Assembly: GCA_009995705.1 (NCBI GenBank)
Contig: JAADBR010000002.1
Location: 52,522-116,521 of the forward strand
DNA length: 64,000 nt
Origin: Microcystis aeruginosa W13-11
GTDB lineage: Bacteria; Cyanobacteriota; Cyanobacteriia; Cyanobacteriales; Microcystaceae
Reading direction: 5' to 3'
The translations under genes were made by a program, and so were the position numbers. Below the pieces are notes generated by a model. That model searched no databases. It saw only the letters and a program-made list of their open reading frames with translations, and was not told where the DNA came from. The first letter of the stretch is position 1. Every line of letters begins with the position of its first letter. This document shows positions 18,761-27,711 of this stretch, in pieces.

Positions 18761-20110
18761 AAAGCTCACTCCCGTCAAACTAAAGGGACGGACTTCGGTA
18801 ATTTTAACCTTAACAAATGTGCCGCGCAATTCCTCAATATTTCCCGTAAAGAAAGTTAAGCGATTGCCTCTAGTTCTTCCCATAACTTGACTAGCATCTT
18901 TAGGATTAATGTCTTCCACTAAAATTTCCTCAATTCTGCCTAAATATCTTTGGGAACGTTCAGCAGCTTTTGTCGCCACTAAATGATTTAATCTTTGTAA
19001 GCGATCGCTTTTTACCTGCTCACTTAATTGATGATCCCAAATAGCGGCTGGAGTATTGGGACGGGGAGAATAGGCCGCCGTATTTAATTGATCAAAACCA
19101 ATCTCATCGACTAATTTTAAAGTATTCTCGAACTGTGCCTCTGTTTCTCCCGGGAATCCGACAATCGCATCGGCACTAATGGCAGCATCCGGCATTAAAT
19201 CGCGAATATTAGCAATAATCCGTCGGTATTTTTCCTGAGTATAGCCCCGTTTCATGGCCTTGAGGATATCATTATCCCCTGATTGAAAAGGGATATGAAA
19301 ATGTTCACAAACTTTAGGTAATTCCTGACAAGCTTTAATCAAACGTTCGGTAAAATAGCGGGGGTGACTGGTGGCAAAACGGAGACGTTCAATGCCGGCC
19401 ACATCGTGAATGTAGTAGAGTAAATCGGTGAAATTGTGCAAATGTCGGCCGCTTGCCGTCACTCCGGGTAAATCCCGTCCGTAGGCATCGATATTTTGAC
19501 CTAAAAGGGTGATTTCTTGATAACCCTGTTGTCCTAATTGTTCCATTTCTGCTCGAATTGCCGCAGGAGTGCGAGATTGTTCCACACCGCGCACCCCCGG
19601 AACCACACAATAGGTACAGCGTTCATTACAACCATAGATGACGTTCACCCAAGCGGTAATATTACTATCCCGGCGCGGTTTGGTGATATCTTCCATGATG
19701 TGGATGGGTTCGGTGGCTACCACCTGGGAACCGTCAAAAACTTGTTGTAATAAGTCTCCCAAGCGGTTTGCGTGTTGGGGACCGATAATTAAATCCACTT
19801 CGGGAACCCGTCTTAACAATTGTTCCCCTTCCTGTTGGGCCACGCAGCCAGCGACAACTAAAGTAAGATCAGGTTGAGTTTGCTTGCGCTTAGCCTGTCT
19901 GCCGAGATAAGAATATACCTTCTGTTCCGCATTGTCGCGAATTGTACAGGTATTGTAGAGGATTAAATCGGCTTCGTTGGCATCCTCAGACCATTGAAAC
20001 CCCAAATCTTCTAAAATACCCGCCATGCGTTCGGAGTCAGCTTTATTCATCTGACAACCAAAGGTGGTGATATGGTAACGACGTGGGGACTTATTCATGA
20101 TGGCGGCCAC
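18758..20110 (-). CDS. miaB: tRNA-2-methylthio-N6-dimethylallyladenosine synthase
   Basis: A radical-SAM methylthiotransferase of 450 residues acting on i6A37 of tRNAs. The N-terminal MTTase domain starts with [14 protein letters not shown], the radical-SAM cluster motif is CNERCTYC (CxxxCxxC), and a C-terminal TRAM domain follows. All cluster cysteines are present. The ATG at 20108-20110 gives four residues before a second possible start (MNKSPRR). Confidence 0.95.
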   Translation of the reverse strand: MAAIMNKSPRRYHITTFGCQMNKADSERMAGILEDLGFQWSEDANEADLILYNTCTIRDNAEQKVYSYLGRQAKRKQTQPDLTLVVAGCVAQQEGEQLLRRVPEVDLIIGPQHANRLGDLLQQVFDGSQVVATEPIHIMEDITKPRRDSNITAWVNVIYGCNERCTYCVVPGVRGVEQSRTPAAIRAEMEQLGQQGYQEITLLGQNIDAYGRDLPGVTASGRHLHNFTDLLYYIHDVAGIERLRFATSHPRYFTERLIKACQELPKVCEHFHIPFQSGDNDILKAMKRGYTQEKYRRIIANIRDLMPDAAISADAIVGFPGETEAQFENTLKLVDEIGFDQLNTAAYSPRPNTPAAIWDHQLSEQVKSDRLQRLNHLVATKAAERSQRYLGRIEEILVEDINPKDASQVMGRTRGNRLTFFTGNIEELRGTFVKVKITEVRPFSLTGVSF

Positions 20111-20384
20111 AGAAACAAGAGTGCAGGTTTCTATTTTAGGCTATTTATCCTCTGACTTGAAAGAGGCGGTCGGCAGGATTCAGTTATCACTTCACCGAGA
20201 AAACACCCCACACCCCACACCCCACTTCCCAGAAAAAGCATACTCAGCCATACAAGCCAGGAAAAACGAAACTTTTGCTTTGAGGATATCTCCTGACTGG
20301 TAGGATAAAAATAAACCATACTAGGCAGTTTAGCCTCGATGCCGCCGAGGCCACACCTTTAATCACCAAAGGAAAAGTATTTAT

Positions 20385-20669
20385 ATGTCTAAAAATCAAG
20401 TGTTCGACTTTTTCGCCTTAGCCGCTAAAAACGAAGAATTGGGTCAAAAAATGCGCTCAACCCAAGAGCCTCAGCAATTACTAGAGATAGCTCGCTCCCA
20501 AGGCTTCGATTTCTCCCTTCCTGAATTAGAAGCGGCACTCAAATCCTTGCACGAGAGTCCCGACTTTTTCCAAAAGTTAGCTCATGCAGTGTTAGAAGTT
20601 TTCAGTCCTAACCACGATAATTATCCCTCGATCGGTGTCCAACCCTACGAAGGTGAGATCGATCGCTAG
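20385..20669 (+). CDS. Nif11-domain peptide
   Basis: A 94-residue protein with a Nif11-type leader domain: VFDFFALAAKNEELGQKMRS, then EIARSQGFDFSLPELEAAL. In cyanobacteria Nif11 domains often act as leader parts of ribosomal natural products, but this one ends in a charged tail (PYEGEIDR) and has no double-glycine cleavage site or Cys/Ser/Thr-rich core. No lanthipeptide or other modifying enzyme is nearby. It may be a stand-alone Nif11 protein. Confidence 0.8.
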   Translation: MSKNQVFDFFALAAKNEELGQKMRSTQEPQQLLEIARSQGFDFSLPELEAALKSLHESPDFFQKLAHAVLEVFSPNHDNYPSIGVQPYEGEIDR

Positions 20670-20878
20670 AATCGGTTATCGGTTTTTGAGCTGTCGGTCG
20701 TCAGGAGTCAGGAGATTATTTTTATTTATTCTCCCCTCTCCGCGCCTGACAGGTGTAGGTATGTTGTAAAATTTCCTCCCAAGTTCCTTCTATAGTTTGT
20801 TGTTCCATAGCATGGTGTTTTGAGTTACGTTTTAATCTTGGTGTAGCCAGGAAACTAGGCAAAAAACTAAACCCCATC

Positions 20879-21079
20879 GTAAGGATTCAGGTCATAGAAA
20901 AAGCAGTCAAACCTATACCAGGTAAGCATTTGGGCGAATTATGCCAAAATACTCACTCTCATTAAGAAATGCTGAAAGCCTTAATTCTCCTGCTTATTGA
21001 GAATGAATCTGTTAGTTTGGCGAGTTTTGAGATTGTAGAACCCTCTCCGTGAATGCGTTTGAGGCACCTGAATCCTTAC
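20879..21079. mobile_element. MITE with 14-bp perfect inverted ends and 8-bp target duplication
   Basis: The 201-bp element starts with GTAAGGATTCAGGT and ends with its exact reverse complement. It is flanked by the 8-bp direct repeat ACCCCATC at 20871-20878 and 21080-21087. It has no reading frame of note. An 8-bp duplication would fit ISL3-type or related transposases acting in trans. The remainder of the gap, 20670-20870, holds no recognised feature. Confidence 0.9.
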
Positions 21080-21210
21080 ACCCCATCAACTGATGGAATA
21101 AGTATCCAAAAATGCTAATGCGGTGATGATTTTAGTGTTTCTAAATGGGTTCAGGACTAACAAGTCTTCATCCCCAGTAATAAGAGATTCAGCCAAAAAA
21201 GTAGCAGATT

Positions 21211-21474
21211 ATGACACAGGCAATCCTTACTCAAATCTTGAATCAGCTTGAGACTCTTGATCTAAAAGAACTTCAGCAGCTTAATCAGAAGATTCAACAG
21301 TATCTTATCGATAAAGAAGAAGCTGACAAACAAGCGGTATTTCATCAATCTCTTCTTGATACCGGATTAGTGAAGCAGATTAAGCGTCCTTCATCTCAAC
21401 TGATAACTGAGCGACGATTGCTTGAAATCGAGGGCAAACCTATTTCAGAAATGATTATTGAGGAACGACGTTAA
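21211..21474 (+). CDS. Antitoxin-like small protein (partner of broken PIN toxin)
   Basis: An 87-residue mostly helical protein, hydrophilic, with an N-terminal helix ILTQILNQLETLDLKELQQL and an Arg/Glu-rich C-terminus. The next reading frame starts immediately after its stop codon (ATG at 21475) and begins like a PIN-domain toxin, so this is probably the antitoxin of that pair. It belongs to no family that I can name. Confidence 0.62.
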   Translation: MTQAILTQILNQLETLDLKELQQLNQKIQQYLIDKEEADKQAVFHQSLLDTGLVKQIKRPSSQLITERRLLEIEGKPISEMIIEERR

Positions 21475-21624
21475 ATGGCACTTTATTTCTTAGATAGTAG
21501 TGCCTTGGTCAAGCGTTGTATCAGCGAAATTGGTTCAGCTAGGAACACCCAGAATAGTAATCAATCAGTCAATGTACCATGCTCCAGAGCAAGGCAACTT
21601 ATCAAGAATTGGCAACCAGAATAA
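21475..21624 (+). pseudogene. Truncated PIN-domain toxin (VapC-like)
   Basis: The 49-codon frame starts MALYFLDSSALVKRCISEIG, the first strand of a PIN domain with the first catalytic Asp, then turns into unrelated sequence and stops. A normal VapC has about 130-150 residues with three more acidic residues. The gene is therefore a remnant left by a deletion, while the upstream antitoxin-like gene is intact. Confidence 0.7.
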
Positions 21625-21732
21625 GCAAAAAGAAATTTGACAAATATTTAGAAAAGGTGCTACCATGCTGAAGAATACTTGATTTCTGTTAAAATCGGTT
21701 GTACTCTTGTTGTTAATTTAAGGGATAGTTAC

Positions 21733-21993
21733 ATGAAAATTGTCACTGTTACTGAAGCCAAAGAACAAATTGATGAATTAGTGAATGATACCAATGATAA
21801 TCATCAACCAATTTTGTTATCTGGTACGAAAAAAAATGCTATTTTAATCGCTGAGGAAGATTGGAACTCTATTCAAGAAACGCTTTATTTGTATTCTATT
21901 CCTGGTATGGTGGATTCAATTATTGAAGGTGGCAACACTTCTATTGAAGATTGTGTGGATGAGGCGGCTATCAGAGCAATTTTAAATGGATAA
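21733..21993 (+). CDS. yefM: Antitoxin of the Phd/YefM family
   Basis: An 86-residue antitoxin starting MKIVTVTEAKEQIDELVNDT, the DNA-binding Phd/YefM fold, with an acidic C-terminal toxin-wrapping region (VDEAAIRAIL). I prefer the ATG at 21733 over an upstream start because it matches the family N-terminus. It overlaps the downstream toxin gene by 8 bp and is expected to repress the operon. Confidence 0.9.
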   Translation: MKIVTVTEAKEQIDELVNDTNDNHQPILLSGTKKNAILIAEEDWNSIQETLYLYSIPGMVDSIIEGGNTSIEDCVDEAAIRAILNG

Positions 21994-22252
21994 TTGGCAG
22001 TTGGTTTTTACCAAACAAGCGAAAAAAGATGCTGAAAAGCTGGCTCGTACTGGGTTGGCAAAACAAGCTAACGAGTTATTAAATATTCTTAAGTCAAATC
22101 CCTATCAATCTTATCCTGTTTATGAGAAACTCAGTGGCGATTTAGCGAGCTATTATTCCCGACGCATTAATATTCAGCATCGTTTGGTTTATCAGGTTAT
22201 TCCAGAAGAGAAGGTTGTCAAAGTTATCCGGATGTGGACTCATTATGAATAA
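21986..22252 (+). CDS. yoeB: YoeB-family mRNA-interferase toxin
   Basis: An 88-residue RelE-superfamily toxin with the YoeB pattern: WQLVFTKQAKKDAEKLARTG, YEKLSGDLASYYSRRIN, HRLVYQV and the C-terminal RMWTHYE with catalytic His and terminal aromatic. It cleaves mRNA on the ribosome when not bound by its antitoxin. Full length and apparently intact. Confidence 0.93.
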   Translation: MDNWQLVFTKQAKKDAEKLARTGLAKQANELLNILKSNPYQSYPVYEKLSGDLASYYSRRINIQHRLVYQVIPEEKVVKVIRMWTHYE

Positions 22253-22393
22253 CCCCTCGTATTTATTTTACACTGGTAACATTATAAACTGAATAAACTG
22301 AAAATGATTGATTTAGATTGTAAAAATAAATTCCCTAAAATAAGCCCACTCAAGATAACATGAAGGGGCATTTATGGTATTTTTAGAGGCAAT

Positions 22394-23242
22394 TTAGCCT
22401 ACTTTTGTGGTTTCTTTTTCTGATGGTTTGGATGATTTTAGTTGGCGTTTGAGGGTTGAAGCTGCGCCGAGAGTGCCGAGAGCGAGTAGGCTTATGGTTG
22501 AGGTGGGTTCAGGTACGGCTTGTAATGTAGAAGCTATACAAACAAAACAGTCTGAAATAGAAATATTGTTGACGGCAGGATTAAGATTATATGTCTGATC
22601 ACCTACATATTGCCCTAAACTGTCAATATCTGCATCAGTCCAGCCCGCAGCTTCCAGAAAATCAATCTCGACCTGCGGTAAGCCCGATGATGCAATATGC
22701 GCTATGGCGTTGTTCAAACTGTTTTGATTGATTCTGAAAGGTTGCTCAATTCCAAGTAAAACTAGCTGGTCGTAGGCTTGAGCAGCTCCAAGTAAAGCCT
22801 CACGCCCGCTTTGACTATATTGGATAAGCTGAGTTAATGAGGCACCTGATCGAACACCCTGCGTTATTGCGTTCATTGAATTTACCATCAAGTTAGTCTG
22901 ACGAATTAATTCGTCATATTGATTACCTGGCAGCGAAAACTGTTGATAATTATTAGCGTTAAGAAAAGAACTTAGTGAGGGTAAAGGTGATGGTTCTGGT
23001 GGCAATGCAATCAAGGGTATAGAAGGATCGAGACCTGCCCAAGTTCCAAGCAAACCGAATGATTGAGCTACTCCACCAGCTATCCCAACAGGCGCACCTA
23101 TGCCAGAACTTAAAGCTCCTGCAACGACTAAGCCTGAAGTCGTGCCGCTACACCAACTTAAAAATCCAGCATATGCTGGATTAGGAATTGTTGCCAAAGT
23201 GATAAGTAGGGCTCCCCCAATAGAATTTTTGACAAGTTTCAT
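22394..23242 (-). CDS. PEP-CTERM-sorted exported protein
   Basis: A 282-residue protein with a Sec signal peptide (MKLVKNSIGGALLITLATIP, cleavage near AYA) and a C-terminal PEP-CTERM signal: VPEPTSTISLLALGTLGAAS followed by basic KRQLK residues. Such proteins are processed by exosortase and delivered to the cell surface or matrix. The central region is helical with no known domain. No exosortase gene lies in the window. Confidence 0.82.
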   Translation of the reverse strand: MKLVKNSIGGALLITLATIPNPAYAGFLSWCSGTTSGLVVAGALSSGIGAPVGIAGGVAQSFGLLGTWAGLDPSIPLIALPPEPSPLPSLSSFLNANNYQQFSLPGNQYDELIRQTNLMVNSMNAITQGVRSGASLTQLIQYSQSGREALLGAAQAYDQLVLLGIEQPFRINQNSLNNAIAHIASSGLPQVEIDFLEAAGWTDADIDSLGQYVGDQTYNLNPAVNNISISDCFVCIASTLQAVPEPTSTISLLALGTLGAASTLKRQLKSSKPSEKETTKVG

Positions 23243-23364
23243 GAATACCTCAATACATTGAAAGTGTTAGTGGGATTTAAGTGTTTTTTGGCAAAGTTGG
23301 CAAAGAGCAAACTGATGCTATCGCTTTCCTAGCAGCCAAGTTAACCAGCAGCTTTACTTAACCC

Positions 23365-23433
23365 TAAAGGGGATTGAAAACAACAATACACACTCCCCCC
23401 CGAACTGTATTAAAAGCTACAATTTAATAAATC
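23365..23433. repeat. 70-bp dispersed repeat, copy 1
   Basis: The sequence from CCCTAAAGGGGATTGAAAAC to AAAGCTACAATTTAATA recurs, with several mismatches, at 25876-25946 (CCCCAAGGGCGATTGAACAC ... AAAGCTACAATTTAACA). It lies in the 334-bp gap between the PEP-CTERM gene and the next TA pair. Nothing else was recognised in that gap. Confidence 0.6.
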
Positions 23434-23576
23434 TTTATATTCCTTTCTTAATCCCGATAAAGAAACCGCAGAACCAAGTCGGTTGTGAACAGCCCACCGC
23501 TTTTACCATTTTTGGTTAGTATCTGGATGTGGTATTATTCGAGGTGTGTTCGGATTATCTGATACGATCAAGGTCT

Positions 23577-23822
23577 ATGACAACTTACTATGAAATCCTC
23601 CGCCAAATAGAGAATCTTCCCCTTACGGATAGGTTGCGACTTTTAGAGGATTTAAAAACTATCATCAAGCCGACCCTAGCGCCAAAAGATGACGATGAGA
23701 TCATTCCAGCCGAAGAACTTGCTGAAAGCCAAGCAGCATGGCAAGATTATTTATCTGGTCGAGATACTGGAATCACTTCAACAGAATTAAAATACAAACT
23801 ATTTGGAGATAAACTTGGCTGA
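23577..23822 (+). CDS. Antitoxin-like addiction module component
   Basis: An 81-residue protein from MTTYYEILRQIENLPLTDRL, helical and acidic, like the small antitoxins paired with RelE/ParE toxins in cyanobacteria. The ATG at 23577 gives the family-like start. It overlaps or abuts the downstream toxin gene. Confidence 0.72.
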   Translation: MTTYYEILRQIENLPLTDRLRLLEDLKTIIKPTLAPKDDDEIIPAEELAESQAAWQDYLSGRDTGITSTELKYKLFGDKLG

Positions 23823-24066
23823 TTATATTCTACTTAGACAAGCAGAACGCTACTTAGAAAGAATGCCAAAAAATGACCAAATTCGTATTCTTGAAGCTTT
23901 GGATACTTTGATTTCGGATTCTACAAAATTAGATATTAAACCCCTTTACGGAAGAGATGAACTAAGATTGCGAGTGGGTAAGTATCGAGTGTTGTTTTTT
24001 GAAGATAGAGATAACAATCTATACGTCATTACAACTATTAAACCTCGCGGCGATGTCTATAAATAA
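23803..24066 (+). CDS. RelE/ParE-family toxin
   Basis: An 87-residue protein with the RelE/ParE pattern ADYILLRQAERYLERMPKND, then ELRLRVGKYRVLFFEDRDN and VITTIKPRGDVYK. It starts with TTG, either at 23803 or at 23815, overlapping the antitoxin gene. Whether it cleaves mRNA or acts on gyrase cannot be decided from sequence. Confidence 0.82.
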   Translation: MEINLADYILLRQAERYLERMPKNDQIRILEALDTLISDSTKLDIKPLYGRDELRLRVGKYRVLFFEDRDNNLYVITTIKPRGDVYK

Positions 24067-24226
24067 TACCAGAACTCTTTTCTAGACTGCTGTTTCTCCT
24101 TTCGCCATAAAACAGTGATTCACAGAGGAAGGAGTTTCAGGTGTTTTCCCCTGTTTTACTCCTGCTCGGACGAACTATCCGCTTCCGTGAGGGATTTTGG
24201 TGCGGTATGTCGGATTTGCTGCTTAA

Positions 24227-24679
24227 TTATTGGGAATTAATCAAATCTTGCGGATGAACGATGGTAATATTGGGAATAGGGATAAAGTCATCAGGATTAA
24301 AGGTTAATAAATGGGTAATGTTAGAAGCTTTCATGACAGCAAGAAGCCTAATATCATGGGTGCGTTTTCCTTTAATGTTGTAGATGGTGACTAATTGAAA
24401 CCAAAGGGGAAAAATATCCGGGGTTTCTGCAATTAATGTAAAGTTATCTAATAAATCATTGACATAATTTGTAGCTTGTGCTGGAGTCCAACCTAAACCA
24501 TTAACATCAAGGGGTCGGGTTGCAACGACCCAAAATTCAATTAAAACTTGAGGAATAATAACACATTCATTAGCTGTTTCAACGATTTGAGTAATTACAT
24601 TATTAGCAAGAGAATAAGTTGCTGAAGACGGATCAGCCGCCCGAAGCAAAATGTTAGTATCCAGTAAATATTGAGTCAT
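24227..24679 (-). CDS. vapC: PIN-domain toxin (VapC family)
   Basis: A 150-residue PIN-domain ribonuclease. Conserved acidic residues appear in YLLDTNILLRAAD (Asp7), IEFWVV (Glu near 48), and HDIRLLAVM (Asp near 108); the terminal strand LLTFNPDDF is typical. The start overlaps the upstream antitoxin stop by one base. Confidence 0.88.
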   Translation of the reverse strand: MTQYLLDTNILLRAADPSSATYSLANNVITQIVETANECVIIPQVLIEFWVVATRPLDVNGLGWTPAQATNYVNDLLDNFTLIAETPDIFPLWFQLVTIYNIKGKRTHDIRLLAVMKASNITHLLTFNPDDFIPIPNITIVHPQDLINSQ

Positions 24680-24915
24680 TAGTCTTCATACATAGTGTCA
24701 CGGTGTAAAGCTTCATCAGGTAAATTCGCACTTGTTTTAGGAAGTTTAGCGATTACTTTCTGCCATTTTTGAGCTTTTTCCTGGGGAGTGAGACTATAAT
24801 CTGGGGAAGGGAGGGAAATTTTTGAGGTGAGAGATTCGGTGAAGGATAACACTTCTTGTTGTTTTTCTAAGGGAAGTTTTCTGAGGTTTTTAATGATAAC
24901 TTGTTCAATGTTCAT
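24679..24915 (-). CDS. VapB-like antitoxin (DUF2281 type)
   Basis: A 78-residue protein starting MNIEQVIIKNLRKLPLEKQQ. The N-terminal helix (KLPLEKQQEVLSFTESL) is the DUF2281 motif of cyanobacterial VapB proteins; the C-terminus is a toxin-binding tail. I chose the ATG at 24913-24915 over an upstream start for this reason. A very similar helix is fused to the DUF4926 protein at 36253-36561. Confidence 0.8.
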   Translation of the reverse strand: MNIEQVIIKNLRKLPLEKQQEVLSFTESLTSKISLPSPDYSLTPQEKAQKWQKVIAKLPKTSANLPDEALHRDTMYED

Positions 24916-25061
24916 TTGACTTAGACTAATAGGCAACCATATCAATCATATCTCATGCCGCAATTTCTCTATATTTAATAAATCTTTACATTCCTCTCCC
25001 TAACTAGCGATGCACCTGGGACAATTGAGATATTTCCTCTTTGCGAACTATAATCCAAAAA

Positions 25062-25382
25062 TCAGTAGTGAAAAAATTCAACCAAGCGCTCAGCCACTAA
25101 CATTGCCATTTGTTCGTCGAGATGGCTAATTTGAGCGACGATTCTGGTTTTGTCAATCGCTCTAATTTGGTCTAAGGCAATACTGCCTTGCACATTTTTT
25201 TGATCAATCGGGATTCTGGTTGGGTATTTTTTAACCGTACTGGTGATTGGAGCAATAACTACTGTTCTCAACCGAGCATTGATCTCCCTAGGGGAAACAA
25301 TAACACAAGGTCGGGTTTTTTGCAGTTCAGAACCCCTAGTCGGATCGAGTTCTACTAGAACTACGGCAAATCTTTCTACCAT
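25062..25382 (-). CDS. mazF: MazF-family endoribonuclease toxin
   Basis: A 106-residue CcdB/MazF-fold toxin. The N-terminal VVLVELDPTRGSELQKTRPCVIVSP contains the conserved Arg and GSE..K.RP motif, followed by VVIAPITS and SIALDQIRAIDKTRI. It cleaves RNA at specific short sequences. The start overlaps the mazE stop region by 7 bp. Confidence 0.93.
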   Translation of the reverse strand: MVERFAVVLVELDPTRGSELQKTRPCVIVSPREINARLRTVVIAPITSTVKKYPTRIPIDQKNVQGSIALDQIRAIDKTRIVAQISHLDEQMAMLVAERLVEFFHY

Positions 25383-25618
25383 TGGTTTTCTCGCTCAAAC
25401 TCATTTTCCACCCCTAACCAATCCTGTAACTCTGCTTCGATGGGTTCGTCATCAAACAACTCAGCCCAACCCTCTCTCACCTTCTTTTTAGCACTCAGAA
25501 TAATTTTTTTACCCTCGACTATCGCTTCGACTTCATCAGTGAGTTCGCACTGTTCCATAATCGCTTGAGGAATTGTAATTCCTTGAGAATTGCCGATTTG
25601 TACGATTTTCAACAACAT
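25376..25618 (-). CDS. mazE: MazE-family antitoxin
   Basis: An 80-residue AbrB/MazE-type swapped-hairpin DNA-binding protein: LKIVQIGNSQGITIPQAIME, then an acidic C-terminal tail (FDDEPIEAELQDWLGVENE) that would wrap MazF. First gene of the mazEF operon on the minus strand. Confidence 0.9.
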   Translation of the reverse strand: MLLKIVQIGNSQGITIPQAIMEQCELTDEVEAIVEGKKIILSAKKKVREGWAELFDDEPIEAELQDWLGVENEFERENQW

Positions 25619-25721
25619 TTTTGACCTCCGGGGAAATACATTATCATCATATCAATCTGCTTAAGCTTAGGATTCTCATTTTGGTGTTTCCTTGTAACCG
25701 TTTTATAACGCTTGGCTGGTT

Positions 25722-25830
25722 TTAAGATGATGTAACGCCACATCCTAACTCAGCCTTCAACTCTGCTTTAGATTTGCCAGGATCGCGCCCTTCTAAATAT
25801 TCCTGATCGGCTTTCTCTGCCGCTTCAATT
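25722..25830 (-). pseudogene. Fragment of a small antitoxin-like gene
   Basis: The minus strand encodes IEAAEKADQEYLEGRDPGKS followed by KAELKAELG and a stop at 25722-25724. It has no start and an in-frame stop just upstream, so only the C-terminal part survives. The composition resembles TA-associated small proteins. Confidence 0.45.
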
Positions 25831-25875
25831 TAATTATACTTACTTAAAGGGTGGCTCAAGCAACAGCCGCACCCA

Positions 25876-25946
25876 ACCCCAAGGGCGATTGAACACAACA
25901 ATACACATTATCACATCCGCAACAGTATCAAAAGCTACAATTTAAC
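25876..25946. repeat. 70-bp dispersed repeat, copy 2
   Basis: A diverged copy of 23365-23433. It lies in the long gap between mazE and ccmK2. Confidence 0.55.
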
Positions 25947-25948
25947 AA

Positions 25949-26023
25949 GATCGCTCTACTTTCAAGCAGAAAATGTACCTAGTGGTGAGTCAATTTTTTC
26001 TTAGAAGCGACCTGCAGTAAGGA
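25949..26023. repeat. Dispersed repeat with GCGACCTGCAGTAAGG end, copy 1
   Basis: ATCGCTCTACT, AAAATGTACC, CAATTTTTTC and GAAGCGACCTGCAGTAAGG occur here in the same order as at 37324-37427. The rest of the gap to ccmK2 (26024-26577) is AT-rich and should carry the ccm promoter; no canonical regulatory site was identified in it. Confidence 0.55.
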
Positions 26024-26577
26024 TTTTGTCAATTTTTTAGTATTCCTGTCTGGGGTAAGTGCAGATATAGTATAAAAAAATTATAAAAAAGGCGAAATCA
26101 GCGAAAAATAGGCTTTTATCCGCCAATAAATCCGGCAGATGGAATCAAGCTGCCAAGAGAGAAGTTAAAGCGGAAATGCAGTCAGAGCAAAGGTTTTAGC
26201 CGTAAATCTCCTGAGAATTGCTGAGGCTGATGAGGGAAGTAAAGGAATGATTAACTTTCGTTAACCTGAAGATGAGAAATAATCATAATGTTTTATATTG
26301 TCAAAGGTGTCATAGTTTCCTATGCTTTTTTTAGGTTGATAATTTTGCCTGACTCGTCAAATTTTTACCAACCAGCCCTAGAAAATAAAATTAGTGGATG
26401 AAAACGGTCACGATCGAGATAAAATCTAGGATGGTCTTACCCCCACCTTGCCACGATCCCGACTGCCACCAAAGCTAGAGCAGGAAAAGTAACAAGGAAA
26501 GAATTTGACTGAAACAAAATTGATAACGCTAACGAAATTAATAGTTTAGTTTGGCTTGACAAGCGAGGAACAAAAAA

Positions 26578-26889
<312 letters not shown>

Positions 26890-26955
26890 ACACCGTTGAT
26901 CGGGGTCAGCATCTATAGAGTCGAAGAAAGCCAACCATTAGGAGACAAAAATATT

Positions 26956-27297
26956 ATGTCAATTGCAGTGGGCATGGTGGAAACCTTGGGTTTCCCAGCC
27001 GTCGTCGAGGCGGCTGATGCCATGGTAAAAGCCGCCCGCGTAACCCTAGTAGGTTACGAAAAAATTGGTAGTGGTCGCGTCACCGTCATCGTCCGGGGGG
27101 ACGTTTCGGAAGTACAGGCCTCCGTATCGGCGGGGACAGAAGCGGCATCTAATCGCGTTAAAGGTGGTCAAGTCCTCTCGACCCACATCATCGCCCGTCC
27201 CCACGAAAACCTCGAATACGTTCTTCCCATTCGTTATACAGAAGCCGTGGAACAGTTTCGTGAAAGTGTTAACCCGCAACCTTTAAGACGAATCTAG
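26956..27297 (+). CDS. ccmK1: Carboxysome shell hexamer protein CcmK1
   Basis: A 113-residue BMC-domain paralogue of CcmK2, nearly identical for the first 100 residues but with a C-terminal extension ([12 protein letters not shown]) as in CcmK1. The ATG at 26956 matches the CcmK2 start; a longer upstream frame lacks homology. It lies 66 bp after ccmK2. Confidence 0.95.
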   Translation: MSIAVGMVETLGFPAVVEAADAMVKAARVTLVGYEKIGSGRVTVIVRGDVSEVQASVSAGTEAASNRVKGGQVLSTHIIARPHENLEYVLPIRYTEAVEQFRESVNPQPLRRI

Positions 27298-27329
27298 AGC
27301 GCAACTAACTTTTAGTGTAAACAAATTCC

Positions 27330-27641
27330 ATGCAAATTGCCAAAGTTTGCGGAACCGTCGTTAGCACCCTGAAACCTCGCAGTATGACGGGAGTGAAACT
27401 TCTGCTTTTGCAATTCATCGACGCTCAAGGGCAACTTTTGCCTAAATACGAAGTAGCGGGTGATATTGTCGGAGCGGGGCTTAATGAATGGGTGCTAGTG
27501 TCCCGGGGAGGAGCCGCCCGGATCGAAGACGGGCAGAACAATCGACCCCTTGACGCGATGGTGGTGGGGATTATTGACACTATAACCGTAGAAAATCGCA
27601 CCCTCTATAGCAAGAGAGACGAATTTCGTCAATTCGGTTGA
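27330..27641 (+). CDS. ccmL: Carboxysome shell vertex protein CcmL
   Basis: A 103-residue EutN/CcmL-type pentamer subunit that closes the vertices of the icosahedral shell. It begins MQIAKVCGTVVSTLKPRSMT and has the conserved VSRGGAAR and DAMVVGIIDTI strands. Confidence 0.95.
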   Translation: MQIAKVCGTVVSTLKPRSMTGVKLLLLQFIDAQGQLLPKYEVAGDIVGAGLNEWVLVSRGGAARIEDGQNNRPLDAMVVGIIDTITVENRTLYSKRDEFRQFG

Positions 27642-27711
27642 ACATCGATAGAACCCAAACACAGTTAATTAACAACCAGCCAGCCAAATTCAGTATGGAG
27701 GAAGACTAACT

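Noticed and set aside
23365..23384. A CRISPR-repeat-like word (GGGGATTGAAAAC)
   Set aside because: It occurs once, with only a diverged copy 2.5 kb away and no regularly spaced repeats, so it belongs to a dispersed repeat.
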